A DNA stretch of 64,000 nucleotides from CAWJNF01 sp963844235 (lineage in GTDB: Bacteria > Actinomycetota > Thermoleophilia > Gaiellales > Gaiellaceae). Of the stretch, positions 9,212 through 18,008 are shown in pieces; the first letter of the stretch is position 1; each line of letters begins with the position of its first letter. The notes under the pieces were generated by a model that saw only the letters and a program-made list of their open reading frames with translations, was not told where the DNA came from and ran no database searches. The stretch lies in contig CAWJNF010000008.1 in assembly GCA_963844235.1 (NCBI GenBank), positions 992,001-1,056,000 on the forward strand, in the 5' to 3' direction. The position numbers were made by a program, and so were the translations under genes.

Positions 9212-11245
9212 GTGGAGCTGTCCCGGAAGGAGACCGCCGCCGGCCTCGCCGGAAGCACCGACGTCGACGGTGAGCCCCGCGGAAACCTGCCCGAGCGCCG
9301 GCCCGCTCGGGACGGCTGGAGCAGGCGCGGGGCGCTGCTGCTCGCGGCCGGGTACCTGGCGGCGATGGTGATCGCGACGGCACCGGCGATCGCGTCGTTC
9401 AGCTCCGAGTTCATGGTTGCCGAGCCGGAGGCGCGGCCGGGCCTCGGGGAGGCGGCGGCAGGCGATCACCTTCAGGCGGCGTACTGGCTGTGGCTTCCGG
9501 GCCACCAGCTCGAGCACGGCGGTGCGCCGTGGCGCGACCCCTACAGCTTCCAGCCCATCGCCCCGCCGCAGCTGAACCCGGCGGGGTGGCCGTTCGCGCT
9601 CGCCTTCTGGCCCCTCGAGGCCGCCCTCGGCCCGGTGCTCGCGTGGAACCTGCTCCTGCTCCTGGCCGGCGTGGGCGGCGGCCTCGCGACCGCAGCCTGG
9701 CTCCGCCGCCTGGGCCTGTCCCCCGAGGCGGCCGCCCTCGGCGGGCTGGCCTTCGCGATCGCGCCCTACCGGCTCATGCAGAGCGGCAGCCATCTTCTCG
9801 GCCTCGTGGCCGTGCTGCTCCCGGTCGCGCTCTGGGCCTATGAGCGCTGCCGCAGCGCCCGTTCGGGACGTGAGCGCGTCGCGTTCGGGATGCTGTGCGC
9901 GCTCGCGATCGTCTCCATCCCGTTGTCCGGCCAGGTTCATCTCGCCCTCGGAGCGGTTCCGTTCCTGGCCGCTTACGCGGTGGTCCGCTCCCGTGGGCCC
10001 GCGCTGGCGTGGGCGGCAGCAGGCGTGGCGGCGGCGATCGCCGTCGGCCTGCTCATGCGCGAGACGGTGATCGAGGAGTCTGCCGCCGGAGCCGGACGGT
10101 CGCTCGCCGAGGTGGACTATTACTCCGCGGAAGGCCTGGATCTCCTGAGCCGGTCCCCGAGGCGCGGCCTCGAGCACTTCGCATACCTCGGCTGGCTCGT
10201 GCCGCTGCTGGGCGTTGCGGGCGTCGCCGTGCTCGTTCGCCGCCGCAAGGTCTGGCTCGCAGCGGTTCTCGCCGTGGGCGTGCTCGTGCCGGTGCTCCTC
10301 GCCCTCGGCACGAACTTCCCGCTCTACGAGCCTCTTCGCGACGTCTTCCCTCCGCTTCGGTTCCCCAGGGTGCCGGGCCGCTTGCTGCCCATCGCCACGC
10401 TCGCCCTGGCCGCGCTCGCCGCCGTAGCGGTTGCCGCCGCGACCGGCAGGTTGGCGCACCGCCGTCGCACGGTCGTGGCCCTCGTGGCGCTCCTCGTGGC
10501 CGCCGACCTGCTCGTGTTCCCGCTGCGGAACGCTCGTGCCGACCCCGACAACGCGGCCTATGCGGCCGTCGCAGCGGCGCCCGAGGGCCGGATCCTCGAG
10601 CTACCGGTGCTGCCGCGCGGGCTCGGCCACTTCGGCAGCGTCTACCTCTACTACGCGCTGCAGGCCCCGCGCGAGCGGCCGACCGGCTACTCGACACTCG
10701 CCCCCGACACGGTGCACGACTTCACGCAGCGCTACCGGGGCCTCAACTGTGGCCGCTGGCGGGAGGGCGACGCAGCCGGGCTCGAGCAGCTCGGTGTGAC
10801 GCGGCTCGTCTTCCACAGCGGCGTCTTCGGGCAGGCGGGCCTGCCCGGTGCGTGGTTCGCGTGGCAGGGTCTGCAGCGTCAAGGCCTCCGGGCGGAGGCA
10901 GGCCGGGGCGCCGTCTGGGTATTCGGGCGCTCGAACGCCGCGCCGGGGAGGCCGCCGCCGGTGCCCGAGCCCGATCGCGGCCGGCCGGTGTACTGCGACG
11001 GCTGGCTCGGACATGGCACGGCGGGCGGGGACGCACTGCTGTGGGTCTGGGGGTCGGAGGCTGCGCTCGAGCTCGACGCCGTGACGCCCGGCTCCGTGAC
11101 GATCTCGGTCGACGGCGAGCCGAGAGGCAGCGTCGAGGTGCCCTCCGACACGGTCGCGCTCGAGCTCGGCGCGCCCGGCTGGCATCTCATCGAGCTCGTG
11201 GACGCCGCGCCTGGCATCCGCGCAGAGATCGCGACGAGCCCGTAG
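9212..11245 (+). CDS. large polytopic membrane protein, GT-C-like, function unknown
   Basis: About 677 residues. A short N-terminal cytoplasmic segment is followed by about eleven transmembrane helices (from residue 40) and a soluble C-terminal region of roughly 200 residues with GRILELPVLPRG. An outer loop holds GDHLQAAYWLWLPGHQL and WRDPYSFQP, seen in large actinobacterial membrane proteins of the GT-C/YfhO-like superfamily. GTG at 9212 is 7 nt after a weak CATCAT -10 element; ATG at 9131 is an alternative. It is divergent from the 7558 gene. No substrate can be assigned. Confidence 0.65.
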   Translation: MELSRKETAAGLAGSTDVDGEPRGNLPERRPARDGWSRRGALLLAAGYLAAMVIATAPAIASFSSEFMVAEPEARPGLGEAAAGDHLQAAYWLWLPGHQLEHGGAPWRDPYSFQPIAPPQLNPAGWPFALAFWPLEAALGPVLAWNLLLLLAGVGGGLATAAWLRRLGLSPEAAALGGLAFAIAPYRLMQSGSHLLGLVAVLLPVALWAYERCRSARSGRERVAFGMLCALAIVSIPLSGQVHLALGAVPFLAAYAVVRSRGPALAWAAAGVAAAIAVGLLMRETVIEESAAGAGRSLAEVDYYSAEGLDLLSRSPRRGLEHFAYLGWLVPLLGVAGVAVLVRRRKVWLAAVLAVGVLVPVLLALGTNFPLYEPLRDVFPPLRFPRVPGRLLPIATLALAALAAVAVAAATGRLAHRRRTVVALVALLVAADLLVFPLRNARADPDNAAYAAVAAAPEGRILELPVLPRGLGHFGSVYLYYALQAPRERPTGYSTLAPDTVHDFTQRYRGLNCGRWREGDAAGLEQLGVTRLVFHSGVFGQAGLPGAWFAWQGLQRQGLRAEAGRGAVWVFGRSNAAPGRPPPVPEPDRGRPVYCDGWLGHGTAGGDALLWVWGSEAALELDAVTPGSVTISVDGEPRGSVEVPSDTVALELGAPGWHLIELVDAAPGIRAEIATSP

Positions 11246-11274
11246 CGCGGCCCGAAGAGCGGGTGCCTGGCGGC

Positions 11275-12456
11275 TCAGAGACGCTCGAGGAAGCCGCGCA
11301 TGCGGTCGAGCGCCAGCTCGAGGTTCTCGACGGAGTTCGCGTAGGACAGGCGCAGGTTCGGCTCGCCCACGCGCCCGAAGGCGGAGCCGGCGAGCACGGC
11401 CACGCCGGCCTCCTCCAGGAGCCGAGCCGCCAGGTCATCGGCAGGGATGGGAACGCCCGACACGTTCGGGAATGCGTAGAAGGCGCCCTTCGGTGTCCGG
11501 CTGGACACGCCCGGCAGCGAGTTCAGACCGGCGACGACGACGTCCCGGCGGCGACGGAACTCCGCGACCATGTCGTCCACCGCGTCGTGTGGCCCGGTCA
11601 GAGCCGCCACGCCGGCGAGCTGGACGAACGGCGGCACGCACGACGTCGAGTTGACGAAGAAGCGCACGAGCGGCTCGACGAGCGCGTCGGGGACCGCCGC
11701 GAAGCCGCAGCGCCAGCCTGTCATCGCGTACGTCTTCGAGAGCCCGTCGAGGAGAATCGTCCGCTCGAGCATTCCGGGAAGAGAGGCGATCGAGGCGAAC
11801 TCACCCTCGTAGAGGATCCGCCAGTAGACCTCGTCCGACAGCACCCAGGCGCCGGTGCTGGAGATCAGCCTGGCCGCCTCGACGAGATCCTCCGCCGGCA
11901 CGACTCCCCCAGTCGGGTTCTGCGGCGAGTTGAGAATGACGAGCTTCGTTCGCGGCGACAGCCGCTCGGCGAGATCGGCGACCGCGAAGGAGAAGTCGCG
12001 CTCCTCGACCAGCGGAAGCGGAACCGGGGTCGCGCCGATCCAGCGGATGGCGGACTCGTAGATCGGGAAGCCCGGATCGGGATAGATCACCTCGTCGCCG
12101 GGATTGGCGACGGCCAGGATCGTGAAGAAGAGGAACGGCTTGGCCCCGTTCGCGACGAGCACGTTCTCCGGACGAACGGTGACGCCACGCGTGTGCGTGA
12201 GATGCTCCGCGATCGCCTCCCGGAACTCGACGATGCCGGCGCTCGGGCAGTAGTGCGTCTGACCAGCGCGCATCGCCTCGTACGCCGCCTCGACGACATG
12301 CGGTGGGGTGTCGAAGTCGGGCTCGCCGATCTCGAGGTGCACCACGTCCCTGCCCTCGCGCTCGAGCTCCCGAGCCCGCGCGAGCACCGAGAACGCCGTC
12401 TCCGTCCCGAGCCGCCCGAGGCTGTCGGCGAGGCCCGGTGTGGTCGTCGCGCTCAC
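11275..12456 (-). CDS. class I/II PLP aminotransferase (aspartate aminotransferase-like)
   Basis: A 393-residue fold-type I transaminase. The PLP Schiff-base lysine is K241 in LLDGLSKTYAMTGWRCGF. NSPQNPTGG (about 177-184), SDEVYW (D208, Y211) and the terminal Arg region LRLSYANS are all present. It probably interconverts aspartate or another amino acid with its keto acid; substrate cannot be read from sequence. The GTG start at 12456 has a TATGCT box 9 nt upstream, close to leaderless spacing. It is divergent, 40 bp from a Nif3-like gene. Confidence 0.88.
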   Translation of the reverse strand: MSATTTPGLADSLGRLGTETAFSVLARARELEREGRDVVHLEIGEPDFDTPPHVVEAAYEAMRAGQTHYCPSAGIVEFREAIAEHLTHTRGVTVRPENVLVANGAKPFLFFTILAVANPGDEVIYPDPGFPIYESAIRWIGATPVPLPLVEERDFSFAVADLAERLSPRTKLVILNSPQNPTGGVVPAEDLVEAARLISSTGAWVLSDEVYWRILYEGEFASIASLPGMLERTILLDGLSKTYAMTGWRCGFAAVPDALVEPLVRFFVNSTSCVPPFVQLAGVAALTGPHDAVDDMVAEFRRRRDVVVAGLNSLPGVSSRTPKGAFYAFPNVSGVPIPADDLAARLLEEAGVAVLAGSAFGRVGEPNLRLSYANSVENLELALDRMRGFLERL

Positions 12457-12481
12457 GGCCGCGCCAGCATACCGCTGCTCC

Positions 12482-12487
12482 TACCAT
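12482..12487 (+). promoter_or_regulatory. -10 box for the Nif3-like gene
   Basis: TACCAT lies 8 nt before the ATG at 12496, compatible with a leaderless transcript. A GTG at 12493 is in frame but only 5 nt away. Confidence 0.4.
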
Positions 12488-12495
12488 CCACCGTG

Positions 12496-13361
12496 ATGCA
12501 GCTCGACGGCCTGGTGGCCACGCTCGACGACTACTTCCGGACGCGCGACGTCCGTGGCGACGACTGGTCGAGCGAGTTCGACCTCCTCTACCCCGAGCCG
12601 TACTGGCGCGACTACGCGGAGCCGGACTACGAGGGGCGCTGGAACGGGCTCATGGTTCGCGGCGACGAGGACGTGCGACAGGCTGTGACCTGCGTCTTTC
12701 CGAGCGACCGTATCGTCTCCTTGCTCCAGCCCGCGACGCTGCTCTTCACCGAGCATCCGGTCGACCTCGAGGACGAGCCGGGCTTCCTGCCGCTGGCTCC
12801 GGCCAGCTTCGAGGCCATGCGCCAGCGCGGCGTGAGCCTCTACCACGTCCACGCTCCGCTCGACATGCACCCCGAGGTCTCCCCCTCGCGCCTCTGTGCC
12901 CGCGGACTGGACCTGGTCCACCTCGAGGAGTACTTTCCCATCGCCGAAGGGATTCCCGGCGGGGCCGCCGTCATCGGAGACTCCTCCGAGAGCGTCGAGC
13001 GCCTCGCCGCCCGTCTCGCCGGCTTCCTCGGCCCCGAGATCCCGGTTCAGTCGTCGCACGCCCACGCGAGGCCGCGGGCCGCGTCGCCGTCGTCGCCGGC
13101 GGCGGCGCCGACGCCGAGATGCTGGCCGCCTCTCTCGACCGCGGCTGCCAGACGTACGTGACCGGCAACGCCGTCACCCGCTGCAGGCTCGACTTCGTCC
13201 AGGAGGGTGTCAGCGCCTTCCTCGAGCTGGCGCGCTCGGAGGACGTGGCGGTGATCGACGCGACGCACTACGGAACCGAGAAGCCGCCTCAGCTCGCCAT
13301 GGTCGAGTGGTTCCGGGCCCGCGGCCTGCAGGCAGAGTTCCTTCCCGACGGCCCCAAGTAG
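12496..13361 (+). CDS. Nif3-like dinuclear metal centre (DUF34) protein, frameshifted
   Basis: The N-terminal part (MQLDGLVATLDDYF to PEIPVQ) and the C-terminal part (VVARPREAAGRVAVVAGGG to the stop) lie in two frames that join at 13050/13051. Adding one base (a G after CAG) restores a single 288-residue protein. Nif3 hallmarks are LYHVHAPLDMHPEVSP, the central GRVAVVAGGGADAEM, and the C-terminal DATHYGTEK metal segment. Nif3/NIF3L1 proteins bind two metal ions; roles in GTP cyclohydrolase-like or repair functions are uncertain. The stop codon TAG lies in the first of four tandem palindromes. The indel is more likely an assembly error than decay, because everything else is conserved. Confidence 0.75.
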
Positions 13362-13472
13362 GGGCCGGATCTCATCCGGCCCAGGTCTGTAGGGGCCGGA
13401 TATATCCGGCCCGGGTCGTAGCGGCCGGTCCCCGACCGGCCCGGGTCGTAGGGGCCGGATCTCATCCGGCCC
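13358..13472 (+). repeat. four tandem copies of the GTAGGGGCC palindrome family
   Basis: Copies at 13358-13382, 13389-13412, 13418-13442 and 13448-13472, with 5-6 nt spacers and a period of about 30 nt. The first and last are the main variant (stem GGGCCGGAT, loop CTC). The second has a TATATC centre, and the third is GCGGCCGGTCCCCGACCGG. The TAG of copy 1 ends the Nif3-like gene. The opposite strand of copy 4 supplies the TGA that ends dedA. Confidence 0.9.
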
Positions 13473-14103
13473 CGGTTGGATCGTCACCGGAGGCCGGCTC
13501 GCCCATTCCCGCCTGCCTGATCTGCCGGCGCCGCAGCCACCGCACGCCTTCCACCAGGCCCGTGACGACGAAGGCGATCGCCAGCGCGAGCAGGATCCCC
13601 TTGATGGGGCTTTCCTCGAACGCCTCGCCGCCGATGTAGCCGATCAGGCCCGCGTAGGAGGCCCACAGGACGCCTGCGATGATGTCGTAGGCGAGGAAGC
13701 GCCGGTACGGGTACTCGAGCACGCCGGCGCCGAACGTGATCGCCGAGCGTCCGCCGGGGATGAACCGGCCGACGAAGATCAACATGCCTCCTCGATCTCG
13801 AAGCCCTCGCTCCGCGCGGTCGAGGTGTCGCCGCTTGTCGCCGCTGAAGAGGCGATTCTGCACCGGCTCTTTCAACCAGCGCCCGAGCCAATAGGCAGTG
13901 TTGTCCCCTAGGATGGCGCCGGCGGCGGAGACGACGATGATGATTCCGAGGCTCAGGTCGCCGGTATTCGCGAGCACGCCCGCCGCGATGACCGCGGTCT
14001 CGGCCGGCAGCAGCGGGAACAGCACGTCGCCGAACGCAAGCCCGAAACAGAGCAGGTACGTCCAGTTCGAGCCGGCGATGGCGTCGAGGATCGAGTCGAA
14101 CAC
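13462..14103 (-). CDS. DedA family inner-membrane protein
   Basis: A 213-residue polytopic protein of the DedA/SNARE-associated (VTT-domain) family, implicated in polyprenyl-phosphate or phospholipid flipping. The conserved segments are FPLLPAETAVIAAGVLA, GDNTAYWLGR and the FVGRFIPGGRSAITFGAG motif with the family's essential Arg residues. The GTG start at 14103 has a CACAAT box 6 nt upstream. The last residues (TGAG) and the TGA stop are encoded by the palindrome at 13448-13472, so the element has been taken into the coding sequence. Confidence 0.92.
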   Translation of the reverse strand: MFDSILDAIAGSNWTYLLCFGLAFGDVLFPLLPAETAVIAAGVLANTGDLSLGIIIVVSAAGAILGDNTAYWLGRWLKEPVQNRLFSGDKRRHLDRAERGLRDRGGMLIFVGRFIPGGRSAITFGAGVLEYPYRRFLAYDIIAGVLWASYAGLIGYIGGEAFEESPIKGILLALAIAFVVTGLVEGVRWLRRRQIRQAGMGEPASGDDPTGAG

Positions 14104-14186
14104 GCGTCCATTGTGACCGTCGCTCCAGAGTGGCCGCCGGAACGTAAGACTGTGGATCTCCCCAGGCGCCGACGAGGAGGACGACG

Positions 14187-14876
14187 ATGGCCCGTCACGT
14201 GATCGATCTCACCCAGCCGCTGTCCAAGGACAGCCAGCTGCATCCGTTCTTTCCAACGGTGCAGATCCTGCGCCACATGGTTCATGCCGACCGGCCCGAG
14301 GGACAGCCCTCGTTCGACGCCGAGATGATCATCACGTCGAATCACGCCGCCACCCACGTCGACGCGCTCGGCCACTTCGACCGGCGCCCCGATGCCCCGA
14401 GGATCTCGGAGATGCCGCTCGACACGTTCTGCGGCGAGGCGATCTGCGTCGACGTGCGCGAGTACCCGGCCGGGCACTGGGTGACCGTCGCCGAGCTCGA
14501 GGCGGCCCTCGAGAGCGGCGGGCTCGACGTCAGACAGGGCGACATCCTGCTCTTCTGCACCGACCACTACAACCGGACGGCGGGGACACCGGCCTTTCTC
14601 GACGGGTTCTCGGGCGTCGAGGCGGAGTGCGTGCACTGGATGAAGGAGAAGGGCGTCAAGATCTTCGGTGTCGAGACGATCTCACCCGACCTCGTCTACC
14701 TGACCGACGAGTACCCGACGCACCGCGCCTGCGCGGAGACGGGGATCACGCACTACGAGAACCTCAACAACCTCAAGGACGTGGTCAACCGGAGGTTCGA
14801 CTTCTACGCGTTCCCGCTCCGGCTCGTGCCGGCCGCCGGATCTCCCGTGCGGGCGGTCGGGATCCTCGAGGACTGA
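14187..14876 (+). CDS. cyclase family protein (kynurenine formamidase-like metal hydrolase)
   Basis: A 229-residue protein of the cyclase/kynurenine formamidase (PF04199) family. The metal motif HxxxHxDxxxHF is intact (HAATHVDALGHFD: H53, H57, D59, H63), with GDILLFCTDHYN and GVETISPD following. Members hydrolyse N-formylkynurenine, isatin or related amides. A strong GAGGAGG site precedes the ATG. The gene stands 24 bp upstream of a nucleotidyltransferase. The substrate is open; other amide-hydrolysing genes occur elsewhere in the window. Confidence 0.88.
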   Translation: MARHVIDLTQPLSKDSQLHPFFPTVQILRHMVHADRPEGQPSFDAEMIITSNHAATHVDALGHFDRRPDAPRISEMPLDTFCGEAICVDVREYPAGHWVTVAELEAALESGGLDVRQGDILLFCTDHYNRTAGTPAFLDGFSGVEAECVHWMKEKGVKIFGVETISPDLVYLTDEYPTHRACAETGITHYENLNNLKDVVNRRFDFYAFPLRLVPAAGSPVRAVGILED

Positions 14877-14899
14877 GCCGAGACCGAACGAACGTCGGC

Positions 14900-15766
14900 G
14901 TGCGCGACGGCGAGAGGGTCCTGGCCGAGGCGGCGGAGGCCTATCGGGTCGCGCTCGGCGACCGGCTGCTCGCCGCCTACGCGCTGGGGAGCCTGGCACA
15001 CGGCGGTTTCAGCGAGCTCGTCAGCGACGTCGACCTCGGCCTGATCGTCAGCGACCCGCCTCCACCTGCGGACGATTCCACGATCGAGCTGATCGCGGCC
15101 GCGGAGAAGAGCAAGGGCTCGGTGCTCCACGAGCGGCTGTCGGTCTTCTGGGGCACGCCGGCGACGCTTCGCGGAGAACTGGACGGCGGTCGCTTCCCGG
15201 CGCTCGATCGCCTGGACCTGATCGAGAACGGTCGCCTGCTCGCCGGCGCCGACGACGCGCGTGCCGGACTGCCACGCCCGGGCTTGCGGGAGCTCGTCGT
15301 GACCGGCGCCGAGTTCGCGCTCGACTATCTGGCCGGCAACCCACGAGCCGCCGAAGGGCCGGATCGAGGCTCGACCTCGCCCCGGCACGCACGGGAGGAC
15401 GCGATCGGGGAGATCCGCTGCCCCGAGCTGCTGGTTGCCCACGGGGCTCGTCGCCTGACCAAGCTGGTGCTCTTCCCGGTTCGCTTCCTCTACACGGCGG
15501 CGACAGGCCAGGTCGGCACCAACGACGCCGCGGCCGCCAGGTACCTCAGCATGGGAGGAGCACCGGGCACTCCCCTGGTCGCTGCGGCGCTGGCCTGGCG
15601 AACGTCACCGCCAGTCGACGACGCTGCCGCGGCCGCGCTCCTCCGCGAGCAGATGGTGCCGCTCTACCTCCACTACATCGCCGACCACGTCGCACGCCTG
15701 GACTCGCTGGGCGATGCCGAGCTCGCCGAGGCGTTCCGGGATTGGCGCCGCCGTCTCGAACGCTGA
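14900..15766 (+). CDS. nucleotidyltransferase-domain protein
   Basis: A protein of about 288 residues with a minimal pol-beta-type nucleotidyltransferase start: AAYALGSLAHGGFSELVSDVDLGLIV. This is the GS...DxD pattern with both metal Asp residues. The remainder is mostly helical (KLVLFPVRFLYTAATGQVG) and resembles aminoglycoside-nucleotidyltransferase-like proteins. The start is taken as GTG 14900, since the frame upstream is antisense-like; no clear ribosome site is visible. The target (small molecule or protein) is unknown. It is convergent to the lytic transglycosylase gene. Confidence 0.7.
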   Translation: MRDGERVLAEAAEAYRVALGDRLLAAYALGSLAHGGFSELVSDVDLGLIVSDPPPPADDSTIELIAAAEKSKGSVLHERLSVFWGTPATLRGELDGGRFPALDRLDLIENGRLLAGADDARAGLPRPGLRELVVTGAEFALDYLAGNPRAAEGPDRGSTSPRHAREDAIGEIRCPELLVAHGARRLTKLVLFPVRFLYTAATGQVGTNDAAAARYLSMGGAPGTPLVAAALAWRTSPPVDDAAAAALLREQMVPLYLHYIADHVARLDSLGDAELAEAFRDWRRRLER

Positions 15767-15841
15767 CCGAACTCGGCTGCAATCTCGCCGACGGGCCCAC
15801 ACCCGGGAAACGGTGGATCGAGGCTGAGAGCTCGCTCCGGC

Positions 15842-16364
15842 TCAGCCGGACGGGCCGGCCGCATAGCCGCAGGTCCACTGCATCCAGCCTCTCCTGCGAG
15901 ACGATCCGGGCCCCGGCGAGGGCGTTCGCTACCGGATCGAAGCGGGAGAAGGCCGCGAACGGTGTCCTGTCCCAGGTCGACAGGAGGAACTGGAGCAGAC
16001 CCGCAGCACCGCTCGAGCCGTTGTACGCGTCCGGCGCGAACGTGCCACCCGTCTCGCACCGAGCCACCTCCCGCAGCTCGCGGTACGGGACGTCATACGC
16101 TGCAGCCGCAAGTCGCAGCGCGTAGCCGGCCTCCGCCCTCTCGCGCTTCGCCAGCCGTCGTTCGAGGGCGGCGTTGCGGCGCAGGGCCTTGCGGTACTCC
16201 CAGTGCCAGTGCTCCGCGCCGTAGCCGTTGACACGGACGACGCCGATGCCGACGTTACGGTGCGGCTCGGCAGCGGCCGGAGCCGCGACGAGCCCGAAGC
16301 CGATCGCCACGCCGGCAAGGATCGCCAGATGCTGGGGCCGCAGCACAAATCCTGCGCTACCCAC
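15842..16364 (-). CDS. secreted lytic transglycosylase-like protein, frameshifted
   Basis: The signal peptide at residues 1-32 (ends APAAA) is followed by a helical region and a lysozyme-like domain. That domain contains VARCETGGTFAPDAYNGSSGAAGLLQF and FDPVANALAGARIVSQE, including the catalytic Glu in CETGG. At about 15890 the frame shifts. Removing one A restores GWMQWTCGYAAGPSG and a stop at 15842, the normal ending of this family with its second Cys. Without correction the frame runs on to 15546 through unrelated residues and overlaps the neighbour. The protein likely cleaves peptidoglycan, as Rpf/SLT proteins do. The indel is probably a sequencing error. Confidence 0.75.
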
Positions 16365-16394
16365 GAGCCCAGCCCGGGAAACACGGCCTGCCGC

Positions 16395-17639
16395 TTACAC
16401 CGCCTCGGCCGCAAGTGCCTCGACAGCCTGCTCGAAGCAGGCGAGCGGCGGTGAGGTGAGGCCGAAGCCGACCATCCCGCGACCCCGCTCGGGATGGACC
16501 ATGACGATGTCGATGACGGGCCTGATGCCGGTCTCGACGACCCTGCGCGCGTCGACACCGAGGGGAGCGCCGCCGTTCCCGGCCACGGGGACGCGCAACG
16601 CCGGGTGCTCACCGAGCGCTATCTTCAGCGCATCGTCGCGAATCTGGCGTGCGCGAGGCTCGTCGACGCCCAGCACCGGCCAGAGCGCCGGCGCGGCCGG
16701 GAGTACCGACGCCCCCAGCCCGAAGCACTCGACCAGCAGCGAGTCGCCGCAGCCGGGCCCGGCGTCTTCTGCCGTGAACCCTGGAAGGAGGACTCCGGTC
16801 GGCACCTCGGCCGGGGCCGTGAACCAGCGGCCCGGCAACCCCGCGACCTGGATGCCGCACTCGCGGCCGTTCGCGCCGCAGGCCGTGACGACGCTCGCGC
16901 CGGCGATGCCCTCGGCCGCCATCAGCGCCAGCCTCGAGACGGCGAGCGAGCACGGGACGAAGAACTGCGGGTTTGCCGCCATGAGCTCGAAGGCACGCTC
17001 CTGGAGCGCCGCCTCGACACCGGCGCGGGTGAATCCTCGCGCGAGCTGCTCGGCGAGCATCGACGTCGCCGCCGCGTTGCGGTTGTGCAGCTCGTCGCCG
17101 CGCCGAAGCGCCTCGGCCATGAGCGGCAGCAGGTCGATGCCCTCGAGCGCCCGAATCGAGGCGTCGAGCGCCGGACCGAGCTCGTCGCGGAACCACGCGA
17201 GCCGCGCCCCGACCTCCTCGTCCCACATGCCGAGCACGAGCGTGCGGCCGAAGCCCTCCATCAGGAAGTGGAACGAGCGGGCGCCGGAGCGGGCGTCCTC
17301 GACGACCATCACCGGCAGCGACGCGCTGATCGAGCCGACGCCGCCTGCCATGGCGCCGTGATCCTGCGCAGCCCCGAGCCGGATCTCCCCTGACTCGAGC
17401 CGCCGCTTCGCCTCGGCCTCCGACGCGGCGAGGCCCTCGAAGAGCGCCGCGCCGACGAGCCCTCCCTGGAGCAGCTCGCATGCCTCGGAGAACGGTGTAG
17501 GGGGCGCCGCGTGGAGGATCAGGTCGCCGGTAAGCCCGGGAACGACCTCACCGGCCGGCCGCACGCCGACCAGCCGGGGCTCGCACGCGAGCACGCGCTC
17601 GAGCGCGACGCCGTTCGGCATCCCGTCGCTAGTGCTCAT
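16395..17639 (-). CDS. DUF1116 family protein (AllG/YlbE-like)
   Basis: A 414-residue protein. The MEGFGRTLVLGMWDEE segment and the GDELHNRNAAATSML motif identify DUF1116 (E. coli YlbE/AllG and YahG). In E. coli, AllG acts with AllF (FdrA) and AllH in oxamate carbamoyl transfer during allantoin breakdown; this is family knowledge. No FdrA or AllH homologue lies in this window. The ATG at 17639 overlaps the cupin gene by 11 nt, so racemase-like protein, cupin and DUF1116 protein form one tight operon. A role in catabolism of a small amide or ureide is likely but unproven. Confidence 0.8.
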   Translation of the reverse strand: MSTSDGMPNGVALERVLACEPRLVGVRPAGEVVPGLTGDLILHAAPPTPFSEACELLQGGLVGAALFEGLAASEAEAKRRLESGEIRLGAAQDHGAMAGGVGSISASLPVMVVEDARSGARSFHFLMEGFGRTLVLGMWDEEVGARLAWFRDELGPALDASIRALEGIDLLPLMAEALRRGDELHNRNAAATSMLAEQLARGFTRAGVEAALQERAFELMAANPQFFVPCSLAVSRLALMAAEGIAGASVVTACGANGRECGIQVAGLPGRWFTAPAEVPTGVLLPGFTAEDAGPGCGDSLLVECFGLGASVLPAAPALWPVLGVDEPRARQIRDDALKIALGEHPALRVPVAGNGGAPLGVDARRVVETGIRPVIDIVMVHPERGRGMVGFGLTSPPLACFEQAVEALAAEAV

Positions 17640-18006
17640 GGCGGTCGGGCAGCCCGAACCGCCGCGCGGTGCCCTCCTCGAAGTCGAACTGGATGAAGAC
17701 CGCCGGATCCTCGCCCACGACCCACGCGTCGTGACCGGCGGCGATGGCCGCGAACGCCGGTGCCTCGAGCTCGTACGAGCAGCCGTCCTCGTAGACGCCC
17801 TCGAGCCTGCCCTGGGCGAGGAAGCCGACATGGGTGTGCATGCAGTACTCGGTTCCCGCCACGGGCTTCATGTGCGTCGACCACCTGTATCCCACCGGAT
17901 AGACGAGCCGTTTCATGCGGCCTCCGCCGACCTTGGCGACGTCGACCTCGAGACCGGCGACGCTGTGGTGGTCGGCGCCGGCAATCGGCGAGAGAACTGG
18001 ATGCAT
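17629..18006 (-). CDS. small cupin-like protein
   Basis: A 125-residue single-domain beta-barrel protein. TEYCMHTHVGFLAQGRLEGVYEDG carries the HxH cupin metal motif, and the tail contains DAWVVGEDPAVFIQFDF. The ATG at 18006 follows a GGGAGGTGTAG ribosome site that is embedded in the stop region of the racemase-like gene. It overlaps the DUF1116 gene. Cupins include isomerases, dioxygenases and sugar- or ureide-binding enzymes (for example ureidoglycolate lyase), so the operon context hints at small-amide metabolism. Confidence 0.75.
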   Translation of the reverse strand: MHPVLSPIAGADHHSVAGLEVDVAKVGGGRMKRLVYPVGYRWSTHMKPVAGTEYCMHTHVGFLAQGRLEGVYEDGCSYELEAPAFAAIAAGHDAWVVGEDPAVFIQFDFEEGTARRFGLPDRHEH

Positions 18007-18008
18007 TC

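Noticed and set aside
7460..10459. A 999-residue minus-strand open frame
   Set aside because: Arg/Gly-rich shadow of the membrane-protein genes 7558 and 9212; no conserved motif.
9895..13161. A 1088-residue open frame on the plus strand
   Set aside because: Its first part is an antisense or out-of-frame shadow of the 9212 and 11275 genes. Only the last 220 residues are real, as the N-terminal part of the frameshifted Nif3-like gene.
13358..13472. Regular four-copy repeat array that could look like a small CRISPR
   Set aside because: The spacers are only 5-6 nt, repeats are palindromic, no cas genes are near, and single copies of the same element occur elsewhere.
15546..15841. Extended C-terminus of the lytic transglycosylase in the uncorrected frame
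   Set aside because: The residues are low-complexity, overlap the convergent gene, and the alternative frame gives a conserved short ending.
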